A stretch of DNA of 20,408 nucleotides. Source: a virus. The first letter of the stretch is position 1; each line of letters opens with the position of its first letter. Location of the stretch: positions 5,296 through 25,703 of IMG/VR virus record IMGVR_UViG_3300022602_000378. One strand, 5' to 3'. The notes under the pieces are model-generated. The model ran no database searches. It saw only the letters and a program-made list of their open reading frames with translations, and was not told where the DNA came from. Positions 8,398 to 15,466 of the stretch are shown here, in pieces. The position numbers were made by a program, and so were the translations under genes.

Positions 8398-8672
8398 CAA
8401 AAATTAATTGGAATAGAGAACCAACCAGCAGTGTAATGAACTCTGAGTATTGGACAAATCCAAAAACAGGGTTTGACAAAGGTTGGCACGATAGGCTCAA
8501 ACAAAAACAAGAAAAAAAGCAAAGATTATTAAATCAAAAGATAGATTTAGGCATACACGAAGATCACGATTTAGATATAGTCAAGCTCAACTCAGGCCCA
8601 CACGTAGGAAAGCTCATCTGTATTACATGTAATGACAAATTCATTAGATGGCTTCCAAAAGGCATATTTTAA
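8394..8672 (+). CDS. Small hypothetical protein with CxxC and KFIRWLP ending
   Basis: The 92-residue product starts on the stop codon of the nuclease gene (ATGA overlap), so it is likely coupled. The N-terminal part has aromatic residues and NP-x-x-G-F-x-x-G-W. The middle is a Lys/Gln-rich helix. The C-terminal ~25 residues read HVGKLICITCNDKFIRWLPK, with a CxxC pair and a tryptophan. Short phage proteins ending in a G-K-L-x-C-x-x-C-x-K-F-I-x-W-L module occur in many T4-like genomes without a known function; that recollection is not checked. Only one CxxC pair is present, so a zinc site would need a second partner or other ligands such as the nearby histidines. It is the last gene of the rightward early block. 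Confidence 0.65.
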   Translation: MTKINWNREPTSSVMNSEYWTNPKTGFDKGWHDRLKQKQEKKQRLLNQKIDLGIHEDHDLDIVKLNSGPHVGKLICITCNDKFIRWLPKGIF

Positions 8673-8677
8673 CTAAC

Positions 8678-9057
8678 ACCGAAGGTTGGCGGGCCAGTTT
8701 GTAATACCGCTGTGGAAAAACCGGGGAATAACCGGACACGTAACATATTGATGCACTCCCGTCGGTAAATCTGACTATCCTGAAAAATTGGAAGCGAGTC
8801 TGAGGGTACGAACCATACGCCCAACGCATTGATATAGTATGAATGTTAGCATACGAAAAACCGTGCTATAAAAACTTAAACACTAGGAACGAGGTTTAAG
8901 ACGCTTTTTAAGCGAGTCAATGTAGGTTGGGAAAGATTAGAGCCCATTAGCATAACGGTAAAAACACCTATTTCCAATGTCTCGGCTGTGATAACTCACA
9001 TGAAGACAAAAGACGGAACCGAGCAAAACGGTTCCGTCTGACTGAAACAATCTACAT
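8678..9057 (+). ncRNA. Candidate structured RNA of unknown family
   Basis: The 507 bases from 8673 to 9179 have no credible gene, unusual in this compact genome, and hold many complementary segments. Helices seen directly: ACCGA 8678-8682 with TCGGT 8762-8766, stacked near CGGG 8690-8693 with CCCG 8758-8761; GTATG 8837-8841 with CATAC 8850-8854; CTTAAAC 8875-8881 with GTTTAAG 8894-8900; CGCTT 8902-8906 with AAGCG 8910-8914; a long-range 10-pair helix 8920-8929 with 9048-9057 (one G-U); inside it TGTCT 8978-8982 with AGACA 9004-9008, and an 11-pair perfect hairpin 9011-9021 with 9029-9039. The strand is inferred from G-U tolerance and flanking genes. I do not recognise tRNA, tmRNA, RNase P or group I intron cores. 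It may be a novel RNA or a long structured 3' UTR. Confidence 0.4.
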
Positions 9058-9095
9058 GAATTTAAATGCTTCGCATTAATCATATAATTAAAAAA

Positions 9096-9138
9096 TGCTC
9101 TGAGTAAAACGAAAGAGCAAATGAGCTTTAGCTCATTT
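9096..9138 (+). terminator. Paired hairpins, likely terminator of the early block
   Basis: TGCTCT 9096-9101 pairs with AGAGCA 9114-9119, and AAATGAGC 9119-9126 pairs perfectly with GCTCATTT 9131-9138 across a TTTA loop. The second hairpin ends in a short T run, as in a weak intrinsic terminator. It sits six bases before a late promoter, which fits insulation of the late transcript from the early one. Confidence 0.5.
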
Positions 9139-9143
9139 CTGTA

Positions 9144-9151
9144 TATAAATA
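9144..9151 (+). promoter_or_regulatory. T4-type late promoter TATAAATA
   Basis: This is a perfect match to the late box recognised by gp55-programmed polymerase, 28 bases before the start codon at 9180. gp55 is encoded in the same window, which supports the reading. Confidence 0.8.
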
Positions 9152-9179
9152 AGTTATCAATTACTTAGGATATGCCTTT

Positions 9180-10121
9180 ATGCGTCTCAATGATATTATC
9201 GAATCAAAACAGCTAGATGAATTAAACCTAGGAGGAGTTAGTCCCAGTGGACAAACTAGCGCAAAACCTCAAGGAGTGTTGGGTAAACTTAAATTAGGAG
9301 CTCAACAGTACTTAAACCCTAACTCTAATGTAAGAGCTAGAGCAAAAGGTATTTCTAGCGTGGCCAAGGAGGCCAATGCTCTAATGACGCAATATCAAGA
9401 GTGGGTTGGACGTACCTACCCAGATCAAGGAACAACAAAAGAAAATTTAACCGCTTGGTTAACACAGCAAAGATTACCTGTTACAGGACGAGTAGATGCT
9501 TTATTAAAAAGTATCAATCCACCTGCTCCTCAAGCACAACCAGCGGCACCAGCTAGTGCTACTGCTACTACACCAACAGCTCAACCCGCCGCTCCTGCAG
9601 CAACTCCGCCAGCACAGCCAAATCAACAAGCATTAAAAGGCAGATTACGAGCAGGTCAAGGCCTAGGACAACAAACACCTGGTGGATTTGGCAACTATGT
9701 GGCTGGTAGTGGACAAAGAATACAAGGTGCTAATCCCAATGGCTCACCTAGAGTTGTTAATATTCAACGTGAAGCTCAAGGAGGAGGAACAGTAACTCCT
9801 ATTGATAATAAAATGGTTAGCCAAATTATATCAGCGGCAGTTGCTGAAAGAAATCGAGCAGGCGGTGGCGCACAACCAGCTTCTGCTATTCCTCAAGGAC
9901 AACCAAATACAGGTACAGGTAGTTCCTCATCAAGATCAAGTTCTATGCCTACTGCTCAACTAACAGTAGGCGGTGTTGTGAATTTTTATAAGCGTTTAAA
10001 TGCTGCCGGAAGACAACAGTTAAGAGCAGAATTAGATAAAATTGATAAAACACCTGTACCAGAATCAACAGTTGATGTTGACAGTGTAGGCTACAGTCGT
10101 TTTTTAGAAATTAAACTTTAA
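9180..10121 (+). CDS. Ala/Pro/Gln-rich hypothetical late protein
   Basis: The 313-residue product comes directly after a consensus late promoter, so it is probably a virion or assembly protein. The N-terminus MRLNDIIESKQLDELNLGGV could be a short targeting helix and includes an I-x-E-S site resembling the gp21 cleavage consensus. Residues ~35-110 look folded and helical, including YQEWVGRTYPDQG. Residues ~112-155 are an Ala/Pro/Gln linker, followed by Gly/Gln/Ser-rich sequence to about residue 260. A small helical C-terminal domain begins near LTVGGVVNFYKRLNAAGRQQ and ends YSRFLEIKL. I do not recognise the family. Its stop overlaps the stop of the opposite-strand gene by four bases, so the two late transcripts converge here without an obvious terminator. 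Confidence 0.75.
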   Translation: MRLNDIIESKQLDELNLGGVSPSGQTSAKPQGVLGKLKLGAQQYLNPNSNVRARAKGISSVAKEANALMTQYQEWVGRTYPDQGTTKENLTAWLTQQRLPVTGRVDALLKSINPPAPQAQPAAPASATATTPTAQPAAPAATPPAQPNQQALKGRLRAGQGLGQQTPGGFGNYVAGSGQRIQGANPNGSPRVVNIQREAQGGGTVTPIDNKMVSQIISAAVAERNRAGGGAQPASAIPQGQPNTGTGSSSSRSSSMPTAQLTVGGVVNFYKRLNAAGRQQLRAELDKIDKTPVPESTVDVDSVGYSRFLEIKL

Positions 10122-10336
10122 AAGAATGGCAAGCCAGATTCTTTAGTTATCTTAAGATTTGACTCAATAATTTTTCCAACAATTTCTCGTTCATCAGGAG
10201 TTAAACAATGACTTTCATTGTAACTGATTCCGCCACGCATGAACCAACATATTCTCATTAATTCATCTTTAATGGCTTTTGTCCCTTTTTCGTAATCAGC
10301 AATCATTTTGATTACGCTATCTCTGTCTAAGGACAA
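10118..10336 (-). CDS. Small conserved-looking tail/baseplate-associated protein
   Basis: The 72-residue product begins with TTG at 10336, preceded by a TAAGG ribosome site that also contains the upstream stop; the first ATG in frame would be 10 residues later. The sequence is helical and charged with a compact centre, including RICWFMRGGISYNESHC, then LTPDEREIVGKIIESNL. No signal peptide or membrane segment is seen. It lies five bases after the gp26-like gene on the same strand, so a tail or hub assembly role is plausible; small partners of gp26 are common next to it in T4-like phages. I cannot name it. The stop overlaps the stop of the converging gene. Confidence 0.65.
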   Translation of the reverse strand: MSLDRDSVIKMIADYEKGTKAIKDELMRICWFMRGGISYNESHCLTPDEREIVGKIIESNLKITKESGLPFF

Positions 10337-10341
10337 AAGCC

Positions 10342-11208
10342 TTACGCGAAAAAAGTTGATGGATCAAATGTTAAAGGAATTTCTACAGTTTCACCTGTTA
10401 CACCTTGCTCTCTCATTTCATCTGTAACAGCCACTGCGATAGGCTTAATCTTGTTATTTTCATTGAGCTGTTCGATGTGTTTTTGTACTGTATTAAAAAT
10501 TTCCTTATCAGAGTTGTTGATAAACTCAGATATAAATGCAGGATCACTAGTACTGCCTTGATTAGTATCAATACGATCTATACTTTTGGTTACTGCTTCA
10601 ATAGTGTAGGTGCTGAGTTTTTTAAAACTTTCTTGGAATAGTTTTATTTTGTCATCATCTGATAAATTTTCATCATTTACCACTGACATTATTTTTTGAG
10701 TTTCAAAACTTTGTATGTTGACATTGGTCAAATCTTTATAGGTCAAGGGTTTTACAAATACAGTGATATCAGAATTAATAGGTACAGCTGGATTCCAGGT
10801 AATGCGAGACATTAGGCTGTCCATGACCACATGTAGATCGATGTTATATTCTAATTCTAAATCTCCAATTTTTATAGGAGTATCCATGGTTTCACCGTAT
10901 GTTGCCAATCTAATAGCAATTAATAGTACATCTAAATCTATAACTGGAGTATTCCAGGCATTTACAATGTTAGGAACACAATTTTGTATCACATCAACAA
11001 CTGCTTGTCCATTCATTAGGGCATCTGGGATCTTTAACAGTATCTCATCTTTGGCTGTCATGCTGTACACAGGATATTCTCCGGTGTCAGTGACGTTTAA
11101 ACTGCCTTCAGACCAATATGCGCCATTGCTGGGTAATTTGATGTAAATCTTAGGCTGTCGCATGAATCCTGACAGTGGATTGTTTGTTGACGGTACGGTG
11201 GAAACCAT
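10342..11208 (-). CDS. 26: Baseplate hub subunit gp26-like protein
   Basis: The N-terminal 150 residues match the T4 gp26-type baseplate family: KIYIKLPSNGAYWSEG, then EYPVYSMTAKDEILLKIPDA, NGQAVVDVIQNCVPNI, and DLDVLLIAIRLATYGETMD. This run of a sheet with L-P-S-x-G, M-T-x-x-D-E, and the A-I-R-x-A-T-Y-G helix is distinctive of that family, whose members take part in hub assembly. The length is 288 residues against 208 in T4 gp26; the extra part is a helical, charged C-terminal half ending in DPSTFFA. I chose ATG at 11208 rather than the in-frame TTG at 11223 because a GGAG ribosome site at complement(11218-11221) overlaps that TTG and is well spaced from the ATG. It heads a two-gene leftward operon behind a late-promoter-like box. 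Confidence 0.8.
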   Translation of the reverse strand: MVSTVPSTNNPLSGFMRQPKIYIKLPSNGAYWSEGSLNVTDTGEYPVYSMTAKDEILLKIPDALMNGQAVVDVIQNCVPNIVNAWNTPVIDLDVLLIAIRLATYGETMDTPIKIGDLELEYNIDLHVVMDSLMSRITWNPAVPINSDITVFVKPLTYKDLTNVNIQSFETQKIMSVVNDENLSDDDKIKLFQESFKKLSTYTIEAVTKSIDRIDTNQGSTSDPAFISEFINNSDKEIFNTVQKHIEQLNENNKIKPIAVAVTDEMREQGVTGETVEIPLTFDPSTFFA

Positions 11209-11217
11209 ATGTTTTAT

Positions 11218-11221
11218 CTCC
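11218..11221 (-). promoter_or_regulatory. Ribosome site that sets the gp26-like start
   Basis: GGAG on the minus strand, nine bases before ATG at 11208. It rules out the longer TTG start, whose codon directly overlaps it. Confidence 0.7.
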
Positions 11222-11229
11222 AATAAATA
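11222..11229 (+). promoter_or_regulatory. Possible rightward late promoter, AATAAATA
   Basis: One mismatch to TATAAATA, 51 bases before the tape measure start. It lies upstream of the leftward box at 11250-11257, so the two transcripts would start inside each other's leader. Confidence 0.4.
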
Positions 11230-11249
11230 ACTATTAAGCGGGTATGTAT

Positions 11250-11257
11250 TATTTATC
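11250..11257 (-). promoter_or_regulatory. Possible leftward late promoter, GATAAATA
   Basis: One mismatch to the late consensus on the minus strand, 41 bases before the gp26-like ATG. The same GATAAATA form occurs at 19599. Confidence 0.5.
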
Positions 11258-11280
11258 TGCTAATTTAACTCGGAAAAATA

Positions 11281-13410
11281 ATGGCTGAAGTAACAGGATC
11301 GATAGGTGGAGAACACGTTGAATTAAACAACGCGGCCTCAGAAGCAACGCTTAAATTACTGCTACAGAGCAGTATGACTGCTAACAAGCAGACACTTGAA
11401 CAACTTAAAAAATTAGGTGTTAAAGGTGGCCTGTTTGATACTGACGCATGGGACAACGCCAATCAAAAGGTACAAGAAGCGGCTCCATTAATGGAGAGAT
11501 TGGGGTCAGCAGCCAAAGAGCTCGAGCCTGCGTTCCAACATCTTAAAACTGTAGCTGGAGCTTATGGAGCCGCTGTAAGTGCGCTGATCAGCGGCAGTAA
11601 CAACATGAGCGATGTGCTCAATGCGTTTAAAGTTTTACCAGGACCGTTGGGCGCAATAGCAGGTACATTTGGAACATTATTAAAACTTCAAGAAGAACAA
11701 TTTGAATCTTATAAAAAGTTAACCAACGCTGGTATTAACTTAGGTGGCAATTTAGATCTTATAAGAGCATCGGCATCTCGTATGGGATTATCTATGGATC
11801 AACTGAGTAGCATAGCGGTTAAAAACAGTGAGGCTATTAGTAGATTAGGTGGCGGCTCTGATTCCGCCATGAAGTCATTTATTAACTTATCTACACAGAT
11901 GAACAGTAGTCAAACTGGTTTTCATCTAAGAGCGTTGGGCTATACCACTGAACAGATTAATGAAAATATGTTACAATATCTGAGTATAACCGGAGGCCGT
12001 ACCAGTAAAGAAATGCAAAATACTGGTAAGTTGATAGCCAGTACCGGGGAATATTTAGAGCAACTAGATGGACTAGCAAGGATAACAGGTAAGAATAGAC
12101 AGGAACAACAAGACGCATTAGCCGAAGCTTCAAAAAATGCTGCATTCCAGGCAAAACTTAATACCATGTCTGAAGACGACAGGAAAAAAGCCATGGAAGG
12201 TATGGCACAGGCAATGGCATTAGGCGGTAAAGGTGCTGTTGATGCTTTCCAGAGTAAATTAATGGGTGTTGCTCCTGACAAGGCTGGAGCCATGTTTGAA
12301 GCAACAGCAAGTCGTACTGCAGCAGTGGTTAGTGGTATTGTTGATCAGGTCAATGACAAAAGTAAGAAATCATTAGACAGCACAGCCAATATGATCAATG
12401 GCATGAGAGCTGCACAGTCTGACATGTCAAAATATGGAAAAGAAACACTGTTTGCTATAATACGTCAAGGAGGTCCATTGGCTGATACTTTACAGCAAAT
12501 GGGAATAACCGCTAATAAAGCAAATACCATGAATGATGCTGAAATTGCTACTGCTTTGAAAAAAGCAGAAGTTGATAAATCAACAGCGGCATCAGCAGTA
12601 GAAAGAGAAAAATACATGCAACAAATGCGTGATCAATTGATATCAGCTCTTAGCCAATTCACAGTAACATTTATGCCAGAAATAATGAAGTCAATAAAAT
12701 TCTTTGCTGATAGTCTTACATGGCTAACATCCGCGGCAATAAAGAATAAAGATCAAATTGTTGAGTGGACTAAGTGGATTGTAATTGCTTGGGGAGTTAT
12801 GAAAGCATTTAGTGCGGTTGCAGCAACTATAAAAGCAGTAGAAGCCTTTAGGGGCACACTAGGTACACCTGGCAGACCTATGCATGTCGTTGGATCAGGC
12901 ATTGGAGGAGGAGGCGCCGGTACTCCAGGAGCAGGTGCTGGTGCAGCAGGTGCTGGTGCAGCAGGTGCTGGGGCAAAAGCAGGCGGTAAGGCGTTAGTTG
13001 GAAAAGCATTGGGCAAAGTATTACCAGGAGTTGGTTTAGCGTTTGGCGCATATGATTCTTATAGTCGAGTTAAAGAAGGTGATTATTTAGGTGGAGGAAT
13101 TGCTGCAGCCAGCGGCTTGGCCAGTTTAATTCCAGTTTTTGGCACAGCGGCCGCATTGGCATTAGATGCTGTCAATATTGGACGTGATTTAGGTAAGAGT
13201 GCAACCGACGATAAACACAACGAAACCGTACCATCTGGTGCTTCAGCAGGTGATCCTGACCCATCAGAAAAATTGATCACTGCCGTAGAAACGTTAAATA
13301 ATCATATGGTGGATTTAAAAAGATATATGCTTCAGACTGCCAATAACACTAAGAATGCAGTCACAGAAATACACCATTTAAGTGGCGATTTATACCCGAG
13401 ACCTCATTAA
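11281..13410 (+). CDS. Putative tail tape measure protein
   Basis: The 709-residue product has the build of a tape measure: long helical, repetitive N-terminal two thirds, then hydrophobic segments around residues 498-520 (WIVIAWGVMKAFSAVAATIK) and ~605-632 (with GLASLIPVFGTAAALALDAV), separated by a Gly/Ala-rich stretch at ~540-570, and a helical C-terminal tail. Such proteins set tail length and may help DNA cross the host membrane. T4 gp29 is 590 residues, but gp29 homologues are poorly conserved, so this call rests on architecture, length and position just before the portal. It begins with an early segment containing SGSNNMSDVLNAFK and GPLGAIAGTFGTLLKLQEEQ. The ribosome site is weak. It ends two bases before the portal start, so the two genes are probably coupled. 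Confidence 0.65.
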   Translation: MAEVTGSIGGEHVELNNAASEATLKLLLQSSMTANKQTLEQLKKLGVKGGLFDTDAWDNANQKVQEAAPLMERLGSAAKELEPAFQHLKTVAGAYGAAVSALISGSNNMSDVLNAFKVLPGPLGAIAGTFGTLLKLQEEQFESYKKLTNAGINLGGNLDLIRASASRMGLSMDQLSSIAVKNSEAISRLGGGSDSAMKSFINLSTQMNSSQTGFHLRALGYTTEQINENMLQYLSITGGRTSKEMQNTGKLIASTGEYLEQLDGLARITGKNRQEQQDALAEASKNAAFQAKLNTMSEDDRKKAMEGMAQAMALGGKGAVDAFQSKLMGVAPDKAGAMFEATASRTAAVVSGIVDQVNDKSKKSLDSTANMINGMRAAQSDMSKYGKETLFAIIRQGGPLADTLQQMGITANKANTMNDAEIATALKKAEVDKSTAASAVEREKYMQQMRDQLISALSQFTVTFMPEIMKSIKFFADSLTWLTSAAIKNKDQIVEWTKWIVIAWGVMKAFSAVAATIKAVEAFRGTLGTPGRPMHVVGSGIGGGGAGTPGAGAGAAGAGAAGAGAKAGGKALVGKALGKVLPGVGLAFGAYDSYSRVKEGDYLGGGIAAASGLASLIPVFGTAAALALDAVNIGRDLGKSATDDKHNETVPSGASAGDPDPSEKLITAVETLNNHMVDLKRYMLQTANNTKNAVTEIHHLSGDLYPRPH
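12931..12975 (+). repeat. Three tandem 15-bp repeats in tape measure gene
   Basis: GCAGGTGCTGGTGCA is repeated three times head to tail, the last copy with one change (GGGCA end). It encodes Ala-Gly-Ala-Gly-Ala units in the flexible linker between the two hydrophobic segments and could expand or shrink by slippage. Confidence 0.9.
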
Positions 13411-13412
13411 TT

Positions 13413-15140
13413 ATGACATGGCGCAAGTACTTTACCCCCGTTAATGCTAGTGGACAATTAAGTCCAATTAGTGGATCTTTAGGATCCACAGGAGCAAATC
13501 CTGCTCGTACAAATTACAGCAGTTATTTGCCAGATGTTTATGCTGGCCATCCCAACCGTCTTGAACGTTATGGTCAATATGATACCATGGATACAGACAG
13601 TGAGGTTAATGCTGCACTTGATATTTTAGCTGAATTTTGTACTCAATCTAACACAGAAAATCTAACACCATTTCAAGTATTTTTTAAAGATGCCGCTACC
13701 AATACTGAAATCACAATTATTAAAAAATATCTACAACAGTGGACAAAATTAAACAAGTTTGACAAACGCATGTTTAAAATTGTGCGTAATGCGTTTAAGT
13801 ATGGTGATGTATTTTTTGTTCGTGATCCAGAAACACAAGCATGGATGTATATCGATCCACAAAAAGTAGACAAAATTATTGTCAACGAATCAGAAGGCAA
13901 AAAGCCCGAGCAGTATATGATTCGTGACTTCAATCCCAATTTAGAAACGCTGGCAACAACTGCTATCCAACCTAGTAATGTACAAGGTGGTGGCAGTCAG
14001 TTTGGTGGCAGTTACGGAACAGGTCAAGGCGGTGCCGGAGGTTCACGAGGTATGGTTGGAGCATTTCCTACCAGTACAAACAGCAGTAGATTTACACACA
14101 ATCAAAATCAATACGCAATTGATGCTCGCCATGTGATTCACATCAGCATGAGCGAAGGCATTGACAACAACTTTCCATTTGGTAATAGCCTAATGGAAAG
14201 TATTTTCAAAGTATTCAAACAAAAAGAATTACTTGAAGATGCTATCTTAATCTATCGTATACAACGTGCTCCTGAGCGCAGAGTATTTTATATTGATGTA
14301 GGTAATATGCCAAGTCACTTGGCTATGAGTTTTGTTGAGCGTGTTAAAAACGAAGTTAATCAACGTAGAATTCCTAGCAATACAGGTGGCGGTCAAAGTG
14401 TAATCGACAGCAGTTATAATCCACTCAGCATCAACGAAGATTATTTCTTTCCACAAACAGCAGAAGGCCGCGGTAGTAAAGTTGAAATCTTACAAGGTGG
14501 TCAAAATCTTGGCGAAATTGATGACCTTAAGTATTTTACAAATAAACTGTTCCGTGCGTTGCGAATTCCTAGTTCTTATCTACCTACAGGTTCAGACGAC
14601 GGTGGTAGCAATTTTAACGATGGCCGAGTAGGTACAGCCTACATACAAGAATTGAGATTTAACGAATACTGTAAACGTCTACAAAGTTTAATTAATGATA
14701 CATTTGATACAGAGTTTAAACTATATCTACATACCAAAGGTATCAATGTAGACAACAATATTTTTGATATCAAATTCAATCCACCACAAAACTTTGCGTC
14801 TTATCGTCAAGCAGAAATGGATACAGCTCGTGTTAATACATTTAATACAATGATTGCTATTCCAATGATCAGTAAACGTTTTGCTCTAAAACGATTCTTA
14901 GGATTAACTTCTGAAGAAGTGGCAGAAAATGAAAATCTATGGAAAGAAGAAAACGTTGATGCTGGAGCAACCTTAAGTGCTGGCGCAGAATTACGTGGTG
15001 CTGGTATTACTGCCAACGGAATGAGCGGCGATATCAATGATTTATCAGCTCCTCCAGAACCGTTACCTGGAGAAGAAGGTGCCGAAGGTGCTGCACCCGG
15101 TGGTGCTCCTGGAGGTACAGAGCCACCTCCTGCCGCATAA
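13413..15140 (+). CDS. 20: Portal vertex protein gp20
   Basis: gp20 forms the dodecameric portal through which DNA is packaged and on which the prohead core assembles. The sequence shows typical portal segments: RLERYGQYDTMDTDSEVNAA with the DILAEFCTQS helix near residue 50-75, IYRIQRAPERRVFYIDVG near 275, the EDYFFPQTAEGRGSKVEIL segment, and the FTNKLFRALRIPSSYLP helix-turn. The length is 575 residues against 524 in T4. Two parts are extra: a Gly/Ser-rich insertion at about residues 188-214, and a Pro/Gly/Ala/Glu-rich C-terminal tail of ~30 residues. The start follows the tape measure stop by two bases without a strong ribosome site. The 20-67-21-22-23 order after it matches T4. Confidence 0.95.
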   Translation: MTWRKYFTPVNASGQLSPISGSLGSTGANPARTNYSSYLPDVYAGHPNRLERYGQYDTMDTDSEVNAALDILAEFCTQSNTENLTPFQVFFKDAATNTEITIIKKYLQQWTKLNKFDKRMFKIVRNAFKYGDVFFVRDPETQAWMYIDPQKVDKIIVNESEGKKPEQYMIRDFNPNLETLATTAIQPSNVQGGGSQFGGSYGTGQGGAGGSRGMVGAFPTSTNSSRFTHNQNQYAIDARHVIHISMSEGIDNNFPFGNSLMESIFKVFKQKELLEDAILIYRIQRAPERRVFYIDVGNMPSHLAMSFVERVKNEVNQRRIPSNTGGGQSVIDSSYNPLSINEDYFFPQTAEGRGSKVEILQGGQNLGEIDDLKYFTNKLFRALRIPSSYLPTGSDDGGSNFNDGRVGTAYIQELRFNEYCKRLQSLINDTFDTEFKLYLHTKGINVDNNIFDIKFNPPQNFASYRQAEMDTARVNTFNTMIAIPMISKRFALKRFLGLTSEEVAENENLWKEENVDAGATLSAGAELRGAGITANGMSGDINDLSAPPEPLPGEEGAEGAAPGGAPGGTEPPPAA

Positions 15141-15148
15141 ATACTATC

Positions 15149-15391
15149 ATGCTACTAAAAGAATTCATGTATTACGATAAAGAACAGTCTGCTCCGCAAG
15201 AAGATGGCCGTTATTTGAGTCAAAATGACACTAGTATTTTGCGTCAAAAAGACCTACGTAAAACACGTTTGACACTAAAAATGTTAAATGATATTCGCAT
15301 AGCAGGCGAAGCACACAATAAAGAACACCAAGAAGAATTGGGTTTAATTAGAAAAATGTATGCTTCTCCACCGCCTGAAGCGGCACCATAA
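15149..15391 (+). CDS. Small hypothetical protein between portal and prohead core
   Basis: The 80-residue product lies between gp20 and the gp67-like gene, where T4 has only gp67 and gp68 further on. It is helical and charged, with the segment LRKTRLTLKMLNDIRIAGEAHNKEH cut here only as a description of residues ~36-60, and a Pro/Ala C-terminus. It is not acidic like gp67, so the identical length to T4 gp67 is a coincidence. No ribosome site is clear before ATG at 15149; ATG at 15167 is an alternative. A small conserved gene occurs at this position in other T4-like phages, but I cannot name it. A head-assembly role is inferred from position only. Confidence 0.6.
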   Translation: MLLKEFMYYDKEQSAPQEDGRYLSQNDTSILRQKDLRKTRLTLKMLNDIRIAGEAHNKEHQEELGLIRKMYASPPPEAAP

Positions 15392-15415
15392 TAAAGGCTA
15401 ATATAAGTTTTTTTT

Positions 15416-15436
15416 CTAAAATCTTAAATATTTTAG
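15416..15436 (+). other. AT-rich hairpin after the small gene
   Basis: CTAAAAT 15416-15422 pairs with ATTTTAG 15430-15436, preceded by a T run. It may help end or protect the upstream message, together with the hairpin at 15467-15490. The rest of the 15392-15568 gap holds only the features listed here. Confidence 0.4.
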
Positions 15437-15466
15437 CAAAAAGATTATAAAAATTAGTCGTCTATT

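Noticed and set aside
8644-8829. 61-codon minus-strand ORF
   Set aside because: No ribosome site, overlaps the plus-strand gene end, composition unlike neighbours, and lies on complementary RNA stems.
8936-9010. tRNA-like stretch (TTAGCATAACGGTA resembling a D-loop, TTTCCAA resembling a Gly anticodon loop)
   Set aside because: The anticodon and D stems do not pair, there is no T-arm with a TTC-type loop, and no matching acceptor 3' arm.
8673-9179. Group I or group II intron
   Set aside because: No convincing P7/P3 core or domain V, and no split gene on either side; kept only as a general structured RNA.
10121-10144. Bidirectional terminator between converging genes (AAAGAAT with ATTCTTT)
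   Set aside because: AT-only stem lying inside the coding end of the minus-strand gene, no T run of note; too weak to call.
12753-13016. 87-codon Pro/Ala-rich minus-strand ORF inside the tape measure gene
   Set aside because: Mirror of the Gly/Ala repeat on the coding strand; no ribosome site and no independent coding signal.
15136-15143. CATAAATA as a late promoter for the 80-residue gene
   Set aside because: It overlaps the gp20 stop and is only five bases before the ATG, leaving no room for a leader with a ribosome site.
15149-15391. gp67 assignment for the 80-residue protein
   Set aside because: Length matches T4 gp67 but it is not acidic; the next gene has the helical-plus-acidic gp67 design.
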